From G965267335 sp965267335 (GTDB lineage: Bacteria > Bacteroidota > Bacteroidia > Cytophagales > JAAEPT01): a DNA stretch of 64,000 bases. The notes below the pieces were generated by a model. That model was not told where the DNA came from, did not search any database, and saw nothing but the letters and a program-made list of their open reading frames with translations. The position numbers and the translations under genes are program-made. The stretch's first letter is position 1, and every line of letters starts with the position of its first letter. The DNA is taken from positions 4,449,692-4,513,691 of the forward strand of contig OZ253953.1 of assembly GCA_965267335.1 (NCBI GenBank), written 5' to 3'. Shown here one piece after another: positions 24,888-33,122 of the stretch.

Positions 24888-24937
24888 CCTTTCGGATTTT
24901 AGATCGTTTCAATGGATTGTTATTCGAAGAATTTCCG

Positions 24938-25066
24938 TGCTCGAGCCCGTTTGAGTGCAACGGGAAACGTGTTCGGGATGCTATCAAGTAATAATAATGA
25001 CATCAACAAGAAATAATAAGTGGTCATAACAATCCTCAGGGTCTTATTCAGTGATCCGGAAGAAGT
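24938..25066. repeat. diverged dispersed repeat, copy A
   Basis: It shares CGTTTGAGTGCAACGG (24948-24963) exactly with copy B at 26825, along with the hairpin arms around it (CTCGAGCCCGTTT ... AAACGTGTTCGGG). Weaker matches continue for about 100 nt downstream (AATAATAAG, CCTC..GGG.CTT, CCGGAAG, ATC). Same orientation as copy B. Unlike copy B it has no consensus core heptamers at the hairpin base. No ORF inside. Confidence 0.6.
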
Positions 25067-25104
25067 TTAACTATCAGCATTGCTTCTATACAACCTTTAA
25101 TTAA

Positions 25105-25174
25105 ATCTAACAACAACTGCAATAATGCTCCAACTAAACCTATCGGCAATAATGATTTTTAGGTCTTGTTAGTT
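25105..25174. other. attC-like or terminator-like hairpin at the stop of the 25169-25696 gene
   Basis: ATCTAAC (25105-25111, fits RYYYAAC) and GTTAGTT (25168-25174, one mismatch to GTTRRRY) bracket 70 bp. CTAACAA pairs perfectly with TTGTTAG at the base, and ACCTA (25138-25142) with TAGGT (25160-25164) inside. The TAA stop of the minus-strand gene lies within the core, as in many integron cassettes. A weak terminator is the alternative explanation. Confidence 0.35.
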
Positions 25175-25696
25175 TCTTTTCAAGAGCCCTTCCCAGCAGT
25201 CTTTTCTCATTGTTTCAAAATTTTCAAATACTTGTATTTTCTTTTCCTTAGGGAAATACTCGTTCAAAATCTTCATAACTTCTAAAACTGTTTCATCAAA
25301 AGTGTTGTACAAAGTAAAAATAGTTATGCTACTATTAATTTTTATTTGAAGAGAATAAACCCCACCACTTCGAACACATATGTTAGATTTAACAATAGTC
25401 GTATCACCTAATGGTTTCACAAATTTCATGATTGAATCAATCGATGAGATTCTAATTTTTCCTATCGCTATCGTGTCCGCCTTTTCAGTTTTTTCTCCAT
25501 AATAGCTATTTTGTTCATAGGTATAAACAAAATCTTTTCCATTAACCTTAATTACTGGTTGTTTCATACCTAACCCTGAACCCAAAGCTGAAACCACATA
25601 AGTTAACTCGAATTGATTTGATGTTGTGACATTATAATCTTGCGAAAAAGAATTAATCGACAACAACAATGAACTGATCAAAAGGTAAATTCTCAT
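25169..25696 (-). CDS. secreted protein of unknown function, orphan
   Basis: 175 residues from the ATG at 25694-25696, chosen because it starts a clean signal peptide (MRIYLLISSLLLSINSFSQ); a longer frame begins 54 nt upstream. The mature part is strand-rich with VIKVNGKDFVYTYEQ, a SIDSIMKFVKPLGDTT segment and two Cys (in NICVRSGG and KDCWEG). No family recognised. Its stop lies inside an attC-like hairpin. AT-rich and flanked by repeats, so probably an accessory gene. Confidence 0.55.
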   Translation of the reverse strand: MRIYLLISSLLLSINSFSQDYNVTTSNQFELTYVVSALGSGLGMKQPVIKVNGKDFVYTYEQNSYYGEKTEKADTIAIGKIRISSIDSIMKFVKPLGDTTIVKSNICVRSGGVYSLQIKINSSITIFTLYNTFDETVLEVMKILNEYFPKEKKIQVFENFETMRKDCWEGLLKRN

Positions 25697-25816
25697 TGTG
25701 AAATTATTTCCGTGACAACGAAAGGACATTCTTAAAATTGCACTTCTCACAATACATATAAGGTTTAGTTACCTTGAGTTCAGACAATTTCGCCTTTTAA
25801 ACCGCGTTTAATACCC

Positions 25817-26801
25817 ATGAACAGAATTCGATTAATCCCTACAATGATTGTTTTTATTGTGATAAAACAAAACCTTGGATTCGGCCAACTTAACGGCTTG
25901 TCCTTGAAAGATAGTGTTCATTTCATTTCTCTTAATTCATTTTCAAATAGTTCTTCAGTCGGAAGAGGAGGCTGTGAGTTAGCAAGAAAAGCTTCCATTG
26001 ATAGTGCCTTAAAAAAATACTCTGTTGAACTTGATTATTTACCAGTGCTACGTGATTTGAATGATGACTCGTATTTACTTGAATTCCGATCCCAGATTCG
26101 ATTGAGAGAAAACGAAATGTTAAGGATCTATTATCGTATTCTCGATTGGGGTAGTTTAAATGGAATATTATCAATACACAAAAAAGATATTATTGTTTCA
26201 GCAGAATATTTAAGACAACTTAGTTCAAGATTGAATATTTCCTGTGCACCCAAATTTCTTCGGTTTCGTTTTAACTCTTTAGGTGATGAATCAAGCAGTA
26301 GTTCGATGGCCTTTGATATTGCTATTCTATACCATTTATTCCAAAATTCGGACAAGGTTTTTCAAAGTCTCAAAATGGGTGCGGAAATTCGAAATGTTGG
26401 TTCAAAAATTATTTTGAATCAAATGCAGAGTTACTTTCTTCCCATTCGTTCAGGTATTGGCTTTGAAGCATTGTTGAATTATTCAAAGTTTATGAGTGCA
26501 TCCTTGGTATCAGATCTGTATTCGTCTCAAGCTGGCAATAATATAGCTCAACCCGAAATAATTGGATGGAATTCGGGACTGGAACTCTGTTACTTAGACC
26601 TGATTAGCTTTCGATTCGGTTATTATTATGAGCAAAGAGCAAGTAAATGTCGGTCCGGGTTTAATTATGGTGTAGGTACAAAAGTACCGATCTGTGTCGA
26701 TAGACATTGCGTATAGAGAAAACGAAATTGTATCGAACGAGGATGTGCTACCGATATCGAAAGGGAGCTTGCAGTTTTCACTTGGTTTGTTGTTAGATTG
26801 A
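25817..26801 (+). pseudogene. PorV/PorQ-like outer-membrane protein gene with a C-terminal frameshift
   Basis: The intact frame (25817-26716) gives 299 residues with a PorV-type pattern: RKASIDSALKKYSVELDYLP, MAFDIAILYHLF, GAEIRNVGSKIILNQ, SYFLPIRSGIGFEALLN and LISFRFGYYYEQRASK. It stops 27 nt-frames early as GTKVPICVDRHCV. From the AAAA run at 26680-26683 the next frame continues the family pattern as KYRSVSIDIAYRENEIVSNE ... GSLQFSLGLLLD and stops at TGA 26799-26801. One extra A explains it. PorV shuttles T9SS cargo at the outer membrane. Real mutation or assembly error cannot be told apart here. Confidence 0.65.
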
Positions 26802-26862
26802 ACCTAACAAACTCACCTCGAGCGCGTTTGAGTGCAACGGAAACACGTTCGAGATGTTAAAC
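26802..26862. other. attC-like hairpin immediately after the PorV-like gene
   Basis: ACCTAAC (26802-26808, RYYYAAC) begins on the base after the TGA reached by the shifted frame, and GTTAAAC (26856-26862, GTTRRRY) ends 61 bp later. Between them CTCGAGCGCGTTT (26817-26829) pairs imperfectly with AAACACGTTCGAG (26841-26853). Length, core sequences and position behind a stop fit an integron attC site. No integrase or long cassette array is in the window, so this is a hypothesis. Confidence 0.4.
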
Positions 26863-26942
26863 CAACAATATAATAATAAGCAGTTAGTCAGACCAACCCT
26901 CTCGGGCCTTTGCCGGCAACCCGGAAGGGGTATAAAATCTGA
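26816..26942. repeat. diverged dispersed repeat, copy B, with second hairpin
   Basis: Counterpart of copy A (24938-25066). After the shared CGTTTGAGTGCAACGG hairpin and AATAATAAG it contains another large imperfect hairpin: GTCAGA (26887-26892) with TCTGAC (26938-26943), and CCCTCTCGGG with CCCGGAAGGG inside. Rest of the gap to 27033: only a small GGCTG-ctc-CAGCC hairpin (26994-27006) near the PhoD stop. Confidence 0.55.
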
Positions 26943-27033
26943 CTTTACTTTAAGACATTGTGTGGGTTTCGCCAACCACTACATCCAAAACTGGGCTGCT
27001 CCAGCCATTCAAATTTTTAGTAATAGAGCAGAC

Positions 27034-28851
27034 CTATTCCTTGATTATTTTTATAGAAGCTTGATTTTTCGGGGTCTCAATTTGTAATAAGTAAATCCCT
27101 GCGGGCTCTTCCAGAGTAAGATTTATATATCGTGAGTTAATAACCCTTTTTGATAAAATGATTCTTTCATTCAAATCTAAAATCTTAACCGCTACATTGT
27201 GATATTCATTCCCCAGGTCAATTGAAAAATCCCCATCGATAGGGTTAGGGTAGACAAAAACAGTATTCCTAAAATCATTCTCAATTGTCCCATTTATTAT
27301 TGATTCTTTTGGTAAATATGGAGCTGGTGTTTTCCCGTATTGACTATTGGCTGTACTGGAATCACTTGCTTGAGTAAGGTATCTTGTGCCATCTCCGGTA
27401 AACCAACCTTCTTCGAAATTTTCAATACTAGTTACAGAATCAATAGTGTTAATATGGTACCAATCACATTGTGTCCTGGTTTTATTCACATCTAATATCA
27501 TGTAACCGTTTTTATCAAGAGAAACATATTTCGCATGTCCATTCAAAGATTTAATTGTGCTCGCATCTACGGATATAGTAGGAGTAACGCTTGACACAGA
27601 AGAAACAGAAAATTCAACCCCGGCAGATCCCGCTCCTGTTGAGCTATTATAAGTAGATGTGGGCAGGTCACTTGCCCACGAGCTGGCAAGATCACCTGAG
27701 AGCGTAATTAGATTTGGAATATTATTGGTCAGAACACTATCATATAGTTTTGTTCTTTCCACCTGATATCCGTCCCATTGTTCATCATCTAAGTAGGTAG
27801 GTCCGCCAAATGGAAGTGGGTTAATATCGACTGTGGTCATTAACATTTGTTGTCCAAGCACATTCCATTGTGTAGTTGAATTTTTCAGGCTACTTGTAAG
27901 CCAATCAAATTGCTCACTTCCTAACATGGTATTTGATGTGTTTGTAGGATCACCTTCGTTTTCTGTTTTCCCTTCTAGCCCAGTGTCTAACATATAGAAT
28001 TGAACTAAGTCCCCGTATTGAATCTTACGATAGCCTACGGAATCAAGACCAGGTGATCTTACAGGCATATATTCGAAGTATGCTCTCTTTGCATTTGATT
28101 TTCTTGCTTCCCAAGTCCCTTCAGTTCCAGAATTATGATTTTCGGCTCCATCCTTATACGCTTTATTGGCAGCATCATTATCTGCCCAAATTGCGATAAA
28201 TGGATACTGTTGATGAAGCCTCATTAGGCTACTATCAAGTTTGTAATAAGCATGCCGCTCACGGTAGTCGGATATGGATATGACTTCAGTAGATGGATTA
28301 TACATTCTTGTATTACCAAACTCGCCATCACCATACTCATATATGTAATTACCTAGATGAATCACAGCACCAAAATCGTTTCTTTCCCGTAATCGATCAT
28401 AGGCATTGAAATAGCCGTGAGCATAGCTGGCTGAGGAGACTACAGCGAATCGCAGACTATCGATATCACCAGATGGAGCTGTGAATGTTCTTCCTCGAAT
28501 AGAGTATTTACCCAATGCGAAAAAATCGTAATAATAGCATTGATTGGCACTTAAACCGGTTACATCTACTTTAAATGTATAATCCTCTGATTCAACCGCG
28601 TTTCCTGTGCCACTATTGATAATATTTGTCATACCAGTGTCCGTTGCTATCCTCCATTGAACCTCAATAGGGTCTCCTGATGTAACTGTTGAATCCCGAG
28701 TAACTTTTGTCCAGAGAATCACTTGATTCGTCATTGGATCTCCGGAGGCAACGCCATGATAAAAGGGTTTTAATGTAGAATCGACTTGCGCTTTTGATAA
28801 TAATGGAGCCATTATTAATAGCACTACGGGGAATATTCTTTTAAGTATCAT
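27034..28851 (-). CDS. PhoD-type alkaline phosphatase/phosphodiesterase with T9SS sorting domain
   Basis: 605 residues from the ATG at 28849-28851, which starts a good signal peptide (MILKRIFPVVLLIMAPLLSKAQ); a longer frame adds 25 residues. PhoD N-domain: YHGVASGDPMTNQVILWTKV. Metallophosphatase core: an HLGNYIYEYGDGEF metal loop, NVLGQQMLMTT, and LSGDLASSWASDLP. The last ~75 residues are a type A T9SS sorting domain (VFVYPNPIDGDFSIDLG ... GIYLLQIET ... IKIIKE). Secreted and probably surface-anchored phosphate scavenging. It lies next to a PorV-like gene, the kind of factor T9SS cargo needs. Substrate range unknown. Confidence 0.92.
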   Translation of the reverse strand: MILKRIFPVVLLIMAPLLSKAQVDSTLKPFYHGVASGDPMTNQVILWTKVTRDSTVTSGDPIEVQWRIATDTGMTNIINSGTGNAVESEDYTFKVDVTGLSANQCYYYDFFALGKYSIRGRTFTAPSGDIDSLRFAVVSSASYAHGYFNAYDRLRERNDFGAVIHLGNYIYEYGDGEFGNTRMYNPSTEVISISDYRERHAYYKLDSSLMRLHQQYPFIAIWADNDAANKAYKDGAENHNSGTEGTWEARKSNAKRAYFEYMPVRSPGLDSVGYRKIQYGDLVQFYMLDTGLEGKTENEGDPTNTSNTMLGSEQFDWLTSSLKNSTTQWNVLGQQMLMTTVDINPLPFGGPTYLDDEQWDGYQVERTKLYDSVLTNNIPNLITLSGDLASSWASDLPTSTYNSSTGAGSAGVEFSVSSVSSVTPTISVDASTIKSLNGHAKYVSLDKNGYMILDVNKTRTQCDWYHINTIDSVTSIENFEEGWFTGDGTRYLTQASDSSTANSQYGKTPAPYLPKESIINGTIENDFRNTVFVYPNPIDGDFSIDLGNEYHNVAVKILDLNERIILSKRVINSRYINLTLEEPAGIYLLQIETPKNQASIKIIKE

Positions 28852-28962
28852 AATATTGTCGGTGATATTGGCAACGCCTCTGAGTAAAACGTGGCCAGCA
28901 AAAATACGAAAGAATCGCTTAATCACAGAGTCAATTTTGGTGATTGATTGGTTGATCTCTTT

Positions 28963-29010
28963 GCATCGCTTCTATACAAGCTCAACTAAAGCCAATCTAA
29001 CAAATTTTCT
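28963..29010. repeat. short dispersed repeat upstream of the PhoD gene
   Basis: GCATCGCTTCTATACAAGCT ... AATCTAACAA resembles GCATTGCTTCTATACAACCT ... AATCTAACAA at about 25077-25113, at the end of repeat A. Both lie in the accessory block. The rest of the 278-bp gap between PhoD and GT87 shows only divergent promoter-type AT-rich DNA. Confidence 0.45.
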
Positions 29011-29129
29011 CACCTTCTAATAGTCCTCTCTCACCCTAAACCAACGTAACCACAAACATAGTCCCTTCAAAAGTTGCCATCTACTCTTATACAAATTCCC
29101 TATCTTCACAGCCTTGCTCACTTAACAAG

Positions 29130-30401
29130 ATGATCGACAAGATAAATTCAAAATTCACTTACTCGACCTGGGTATACATCATAGCCGGGCTCATTGTCTT
29201 TTTTTTCACGGCAGAGTTATTTGGGGTAAGCGACTTCAGAATTTTCTACCTGGCCTCAACTGACTTTCCGAAAGGGGTGGATATGTACTCAGAATTTTAT
29301 GGCAATGGATTCAAGTATTACTACAGTCCCTTCTTTGCTATGCTCATGTCTCCATTCACTGTACTGGATGTACAAGTGGTAGGTTGGATTTGGAAGCTCG
29401 CAAACATCATTCTGTTGTACCGCATATGGGCCTTGTCAATGAATTATTTTGACACCTCTAGCCTATCAAAAACTCAGAGCCGGTGGTTAGCCATCGGAGC
29501 CTTCTTATTCGGCATCTCTTTGATTTATAAAAATTTACACAACCATCAACTGACCATTTTCCTGCTTTGGGGTATTCTTGAATCAATTCACCTATCAGAA
29601 AAAGGGAAATGGATAAAGGCATCACTCATTCTTGCTCTGATCATTAACTTTAAAATCCTGCCCATCACCCTACTTCCTTATTTACTGTACAGGGGTCATT
29701 GGAAAACAGTAGCAAGCACGGTAGTTTTCTTTGGCCTCTATCTAATCTTACCAGCCCTCGTGATAGGTATGGATCAAAATATTGCTTTACACAAATCCTG
29801 GTGGAACCTCCTCAACCCTCAAAACACGGAGCACATCATTGATGTATCCGAAAAGCAGCTTTCTTCTTTAACAACCTTTATCCCTGTTTTTCTCATGGAC
29901 AGTGCCCAATGGAATGAGAATTTTGATTTTCAACGTAACTTTTTGACTTTATCACCGGAGACAACCACATCCATCATCTTGCTTGTGAGACTACTTTTTG
30001 TGGGTAGTGTATTGTATTTCCTCCGTTCTATGCCATTCCAAAAAGAAAACAACGCTCTCAAAAAGTTTTGGGAGCTGGGTTATATCCTTACGGTCACTGT
30101 GCTCATTTTTCCCCATCAACAGGACTATGGATTCCTGCTGATTTGGCCGATGTTAATCTACATTACCTATTACATGATTATCAGCAAGCCCACAACTTCT
30201 GCTACAAAGTGGTATATCTCGCTTGCCGTTTTGATTATCCTTTGTCTGAGTATCAATAGCTTTTTCCTCTTGGGCAACTTCAGAAAGCTATGGGCATATA
30301 TCAAGTTACTGACCTGGGGCACCTTATTTGTACTACCATTTTACTACTTTATCACACCAGGAAAAATTCAAAAAATCATAAAAGCCAATTCAAATTCCTG
30401 A
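29130..30401 (+). CDS. GT87 family (DUF2029-type) membrane glycosyltransferase
   Basis: 423 residues with about 10 membrane segments. The first loop reads DFRIFYLASTDFPKGVDMYS followed by YYYSPFFAMLMSPFTVLD, the GT87 pattern (acidic motif, then YSPFFALLxxPF). Other landmarks: NNHQLTIFLLWGI-like loop (NLHNHQ) and FPHQQDYGFLLIWP near residue 330. GT87 enzymes transfer sugars from polyprenyl-phosphate donors to envelope glycolipids. Donor and acceptor cannot be predicted here. Stands alone upstream of the exonuclease gene (44 bp). Confidence 0.8.
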   Translation: MIDKINSKFTYSTWVYIIAGLIVFFFTAELFGVSDFRIFYLASTDFPKGVDMYSEFYGNGFKYYYSPFFAMLMSPFTVLDVQVVGWIWKLANIILLYRIWALSMNYFDTSSLSKTQSRWLAIGAFLFGISLIYKNLHNHQLTIFLLWGILESIHLSEKGKWIKASLILALIINFKILPITLLPYLLYRGHWKTVASTVVFFGLYLILPALVIGMDQNIALHKSWWNLLNPQNTEHIIDVSEKQLSSLTTFIPVFLMDSAQWNENFDFQRNFLTLSPETTTSIILLVRLLFVGSVLYFLRSMPFQKENNALKKFWELGYILTVTVLIFPHQQDYGFLLIWPMLIYITYYMIISKPTTSATKWYISLAVLIILCLSINSFFLLGNFRKLWAYIKLLTWGTLFVLPFYYFITPGKIQKIIKANSNS

Positions 30402-30445
30402 TCATTCAAATGAATTGTTAATTTTCGGCCTCATATACAACGGGC

Positions 30446-31174
30446 ATGAATCGAAAAATTTTTAATAAGCTGAAAAACATACTGTTCCTCGACATAGAAA
30501 CAGTGTCGCAAAAACCTTCTTTTGAAGACCTGGACCACACCACAAAATCATTATGGGAAAAGAAAGCAGGTTTCTTCAGAGCAGAAGAAAAATCCCCTGC
30601 AGAACTTTACAAAGAAAAGGCTGCTATCTATGCAGAATTTGGCCGGGTAATTGTACTTGGGCTTGGATATTTTCAAATGGACTCCAGCGATGAAGTAAAG
30701 TTCAGGACCAAAGTATTTTATTTTAAGGATGAACGAAAAATTTTATCGGAGTTCAAAAACTTCATGAAAACAAAATTCTCTGAAAAAAGCTTGATACTGT
30801 GCGCCCATAACGGGAAAGAGTTTGATTTTCCCTACCTCAGCAGACGGTTGATTATCAACGGACAATCTCTGCCACCAGCCTTGGACATTGGCGGACTAAA
30901 ACCCTGGGAAGTACCTCACTCCGATACGATGGAAATGTGGAAGTTTGGTGACTACAAGAACTTTACTTCACTGGAATTATTAGCACACATCCTCGACATT
31001 CCGGATCGCGAATCTGATATGAACGGCAGTATGGTTCATGATGTCTATTATAATCAACAGGACATCGAACATATAGCGCGCTATTGCGTACAAGATGTAG
31101 TTCTATGTGCACAATTATATCTTAAACTAAATGGAATGCCATATCTCGAAAGCACCCAAATACAGAAATTATAA
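30446..31174 (+). CDS. PolB-like 3'-5' exonuclease (DEDD fold)
   Basis: 242 residues. Exo I FLDIETVSQ (residues 14-22), Exo II CAHNGKEFDFPYLSRR (~118-133) and Exo III YCVQDVVLCAQLY (~214-226), in the right order for a DnaQ/PolB-type exonuclease. The ~90-residue spacer between Exo I and II holds a charged segment. Stand-alone predicted 3'-5' exonucleases of this type are common in Bacteroidota, with unclear DNA or RNA role. Confidence 0.88.
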   Translation: MNRKIFNKLKNILFLDIETVSQKPSFEDLDHTTKSLWEKKAGFFRAEEKSPAELYKEKAAIYAEFGRVIVLGLGYFQMDSSDEVKFRTKVFYFKDERKILSEFKNFMKTKFSEKSLILCAHNGKEFDFPYLSRRLIINGQSLPPALDIGGLKPWEVPHSDTMEMWKFGDYKNFTSLELLAHILDIPDRESDMNGSMVHDVYYNQQDIEHIARYCVQDVVLCAQLYLKLNGMPYLESTQIQKL

Positions 31175-31259
31175 GGGTTTCACACGGCTTCCTTCGTTTT
31201 TGACATAATTTTCCTTATTTTGAATCATTAGTTTATTCTGAATAAACTAACGTTGACTT

Positions 31260-33122
31260 ATGGAGCAAAAGCCAGAAGAGAGGAATGAGAGCCCACAAAT
31301 CGAGAATATTCTCGAGGTAAAAAATTTAAAGACTTATTTTACCACTGATGCCGGGATTGTCAAGGCTGTAGATGATGTATCATTTACCGTCAAGCGGGGG
31401 CAAACTGTAGGTATAGTTGGAGAGTCTGGCTCTGGCAAATCAGTCACATCACTTTCCGTCATGAGACTCATCAAAGAGCCCCCCGGAAAAATTGTTGATG
31501 GACAAATACTATTCAAATCCCGTGACTTCGGAAACATAGACCTCGCCCGTACCCCCGAAAAATACATGAGGGCAATACGTGGTAACGAGATTTCTATGAT
31601 CTTTCAGGAACCAATGACTTCTCTCAATCCTGTTTTCACTTGTGGCAATCAGGTCATGGAAGCAATAAGACTTCACCAAAAGGTCTCCAAAAAAGAGGCG
31701 AAAGAAAAGACCATCGAACTCTTCAAAAAAGTTCAACTACCGAGACCCGAGAAAATATTTAAAAATTATCCTCATGAAATTTCAGGGGGGCAAAAGCAAA
31801 GAGTAATGATTGCCATGGCGATGTCCTGCAATCCGTCCATACTCATTGCCGATGAACCTACTACGGCCCTTGATGTAACCGTACAATCAGCCACCCTGGA
31901 CCTGATGCGACAACTCCGCGATGAAATGGGGATGTCAATCATGTTTATCACACACGATCTCGGTGTAATTGCTGAAATAGCAGATTACGTACTTGTCATG
32001 TATCATGGAAAGGTCGTAGAACAAGGTCCTGTTTGGGATATTTTCTCCAATCCTCAGCACCCTTACACCAAAGGTCTGCTTGCCTGTCGACCAAGAATGG
32101 ATATTAAGCTGAAAGTGCTACCGACCGTTGATGATTTCATGGGTGTCGACAAAGATGGTCAGCTAATCGAGAAAAAAGGAAATGCCTTTACGTCTGTAGG
32201 TCAAGCTCTCCTTTTCAACTTTACTTCCGATGAAGAAATAAAAGAACGGCATGTGGGTATCCAAAAACAAGAACCACAGCTCATCGTTCAAAACCTTAAA
32301 AAATATTTCCCACTGACAAAAAATCTGATGGGAAAGACTCAAGCTTACGTAAAAGCTGTGGATGACGTCTCATTTGAAGTTTTTCCCGGAGAGACTGTTG
32401 GCCTTGTCGGTGAATCCGGATGCGGTAAATCTACTCTTGGTAGAACCATACTCAGACTAATTGACCCTACAGATGGCAAAGTTTTGTTCAGAGATGATGT
32501 AACAGGAAAATTGAAAAATGTTGCCGATTATAAAAACCGGGAAATGCGTAAGCTCCGAAAGGACATACAAATCATTTTTCAGGACCCCTACTCTTCATTG
32601 AACCCCAGGCTAACGATTGGCGAATCGATAATCGAACCTATGCGGGTGAATGATATTTTGGAATCAGATTTTGCCCGTACAAAAAAAGCCATAGAGCTTC
32701 TTGAAAAAGTAAGTTTGACAAAAGCTCATTTCGACAGATATCCACACGAATTTTCCGGTGGACAACGACAAAGAATCTGCATAGCAAGAGCATTGGCCCT
32801 CAATCCCAAATTCATTATTTGTGATGAGTCGGTATCGGCACTTGATGTATCTGTGCAGGCTCAGGTACTCAATCTGCTCAATGACCTTAAGGCGGAGTTT
32901 AATTTCACCTACATCTTTATTTCCCACGACCTTTCGGTTGTTAAATTTATGGCCGACAGGATCATTGTAATGAATCAGGGTAAAATTGAAGAAATAGGCA
33001 ACTCTGAAGACATCTACGAAAACCCAAAAACGGAATACACCAAAAAGCTAATAAATGCAATTCCGGTAGGTGATCTCGAAAAAATCAAGCAAATTCAAGC
33101 CCAAAGAAAGATATACACCTAA
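31260..33122 (+). CDS. fused dipeptide/oligopeptide ABC transporter ATPase (DppD-DppF type)
   Basis: 620 residues with two complete ATPase modules. First: GESGSGKSV, ISGGQKQRVMIAMAM and LIADEPTTALDVT. Second: GESGCGKSTLGR, FSGGQRQRICIARAL and FIICDESVSALDVS. Each ends with the oligopeptide-ABC C-terminal extension (HPYTKGLLACRPR; KTEYTKKLINAIP). No permease or binding protein is nearby, so its partners are elsewhere. Overlaps the RNase R start by one base. The Walker B residue in the second module is Asp-Glu, so both sites look competent. Confidence 0.93.
   Translation: MEQKPEERNESPQIENILEVKNLKTYFTTDAGIVKAVDDVSFTVKRGQTVGIVGESGSGKSVTSLSVMRLIKEPPGKIVDGQILFKSRDFGNIDLARTPEKYMRAIRGNEISMIFQEPMTSLNPVFTCGNQVMEAIRLHQKVSKKEAKEKTIELFKKVQLPRPEKIFKNYPHEISGGQKQRVMIAMAMSCNPSILIADEPTTALDVTVQSATLDLMRQLRDEMGMSIMFITHDLGVIAEIADYVLVMYHGKVVEQGPVWDIFSNPQHPYTKGLLACRPRMDIKLKVLPTVDDFMGVDKDGQLIEKKGNAFTSVGQALLFNFTSDEEIKERHVGIQKQEPQLIVQNLKKYFPLTKNLMGKTQAYVKAVDDVSFEVFPGETVGLVGESGCGKSTLGRTILRLIDPTDGKVLFRDDVTGKLKNVADYKNREMRKLRKDIQIIFQDPYSSLNPRLTIGESIIEPMRVNDILESDFARTKKAIELLEKVSLTKAHFDRYPHEFSGGQRQRICIARALALNPKFIICDESVSALDVSVQAQVLNLLNDLKAEFNFTYIFISHDLSVVKFMADRIIVMNQGKIEEIGNSEDIYENPKTEYTKKLINAIPVGDLEKIKQIQAQRKIYT

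Noticed and set aside
24646..24987. Plus- and minus-strand frames around the 24444-24887 membrane gene
   Set aside because: They are antisense or shifted readings of a gene that has a good ribosome site and clear membrane segments.
29130..30401. GT87 gene as part of the accessory block
   Set aside because: Its composition and gene density match the downstream housekeeping run, and no repeat was seen on its right side.
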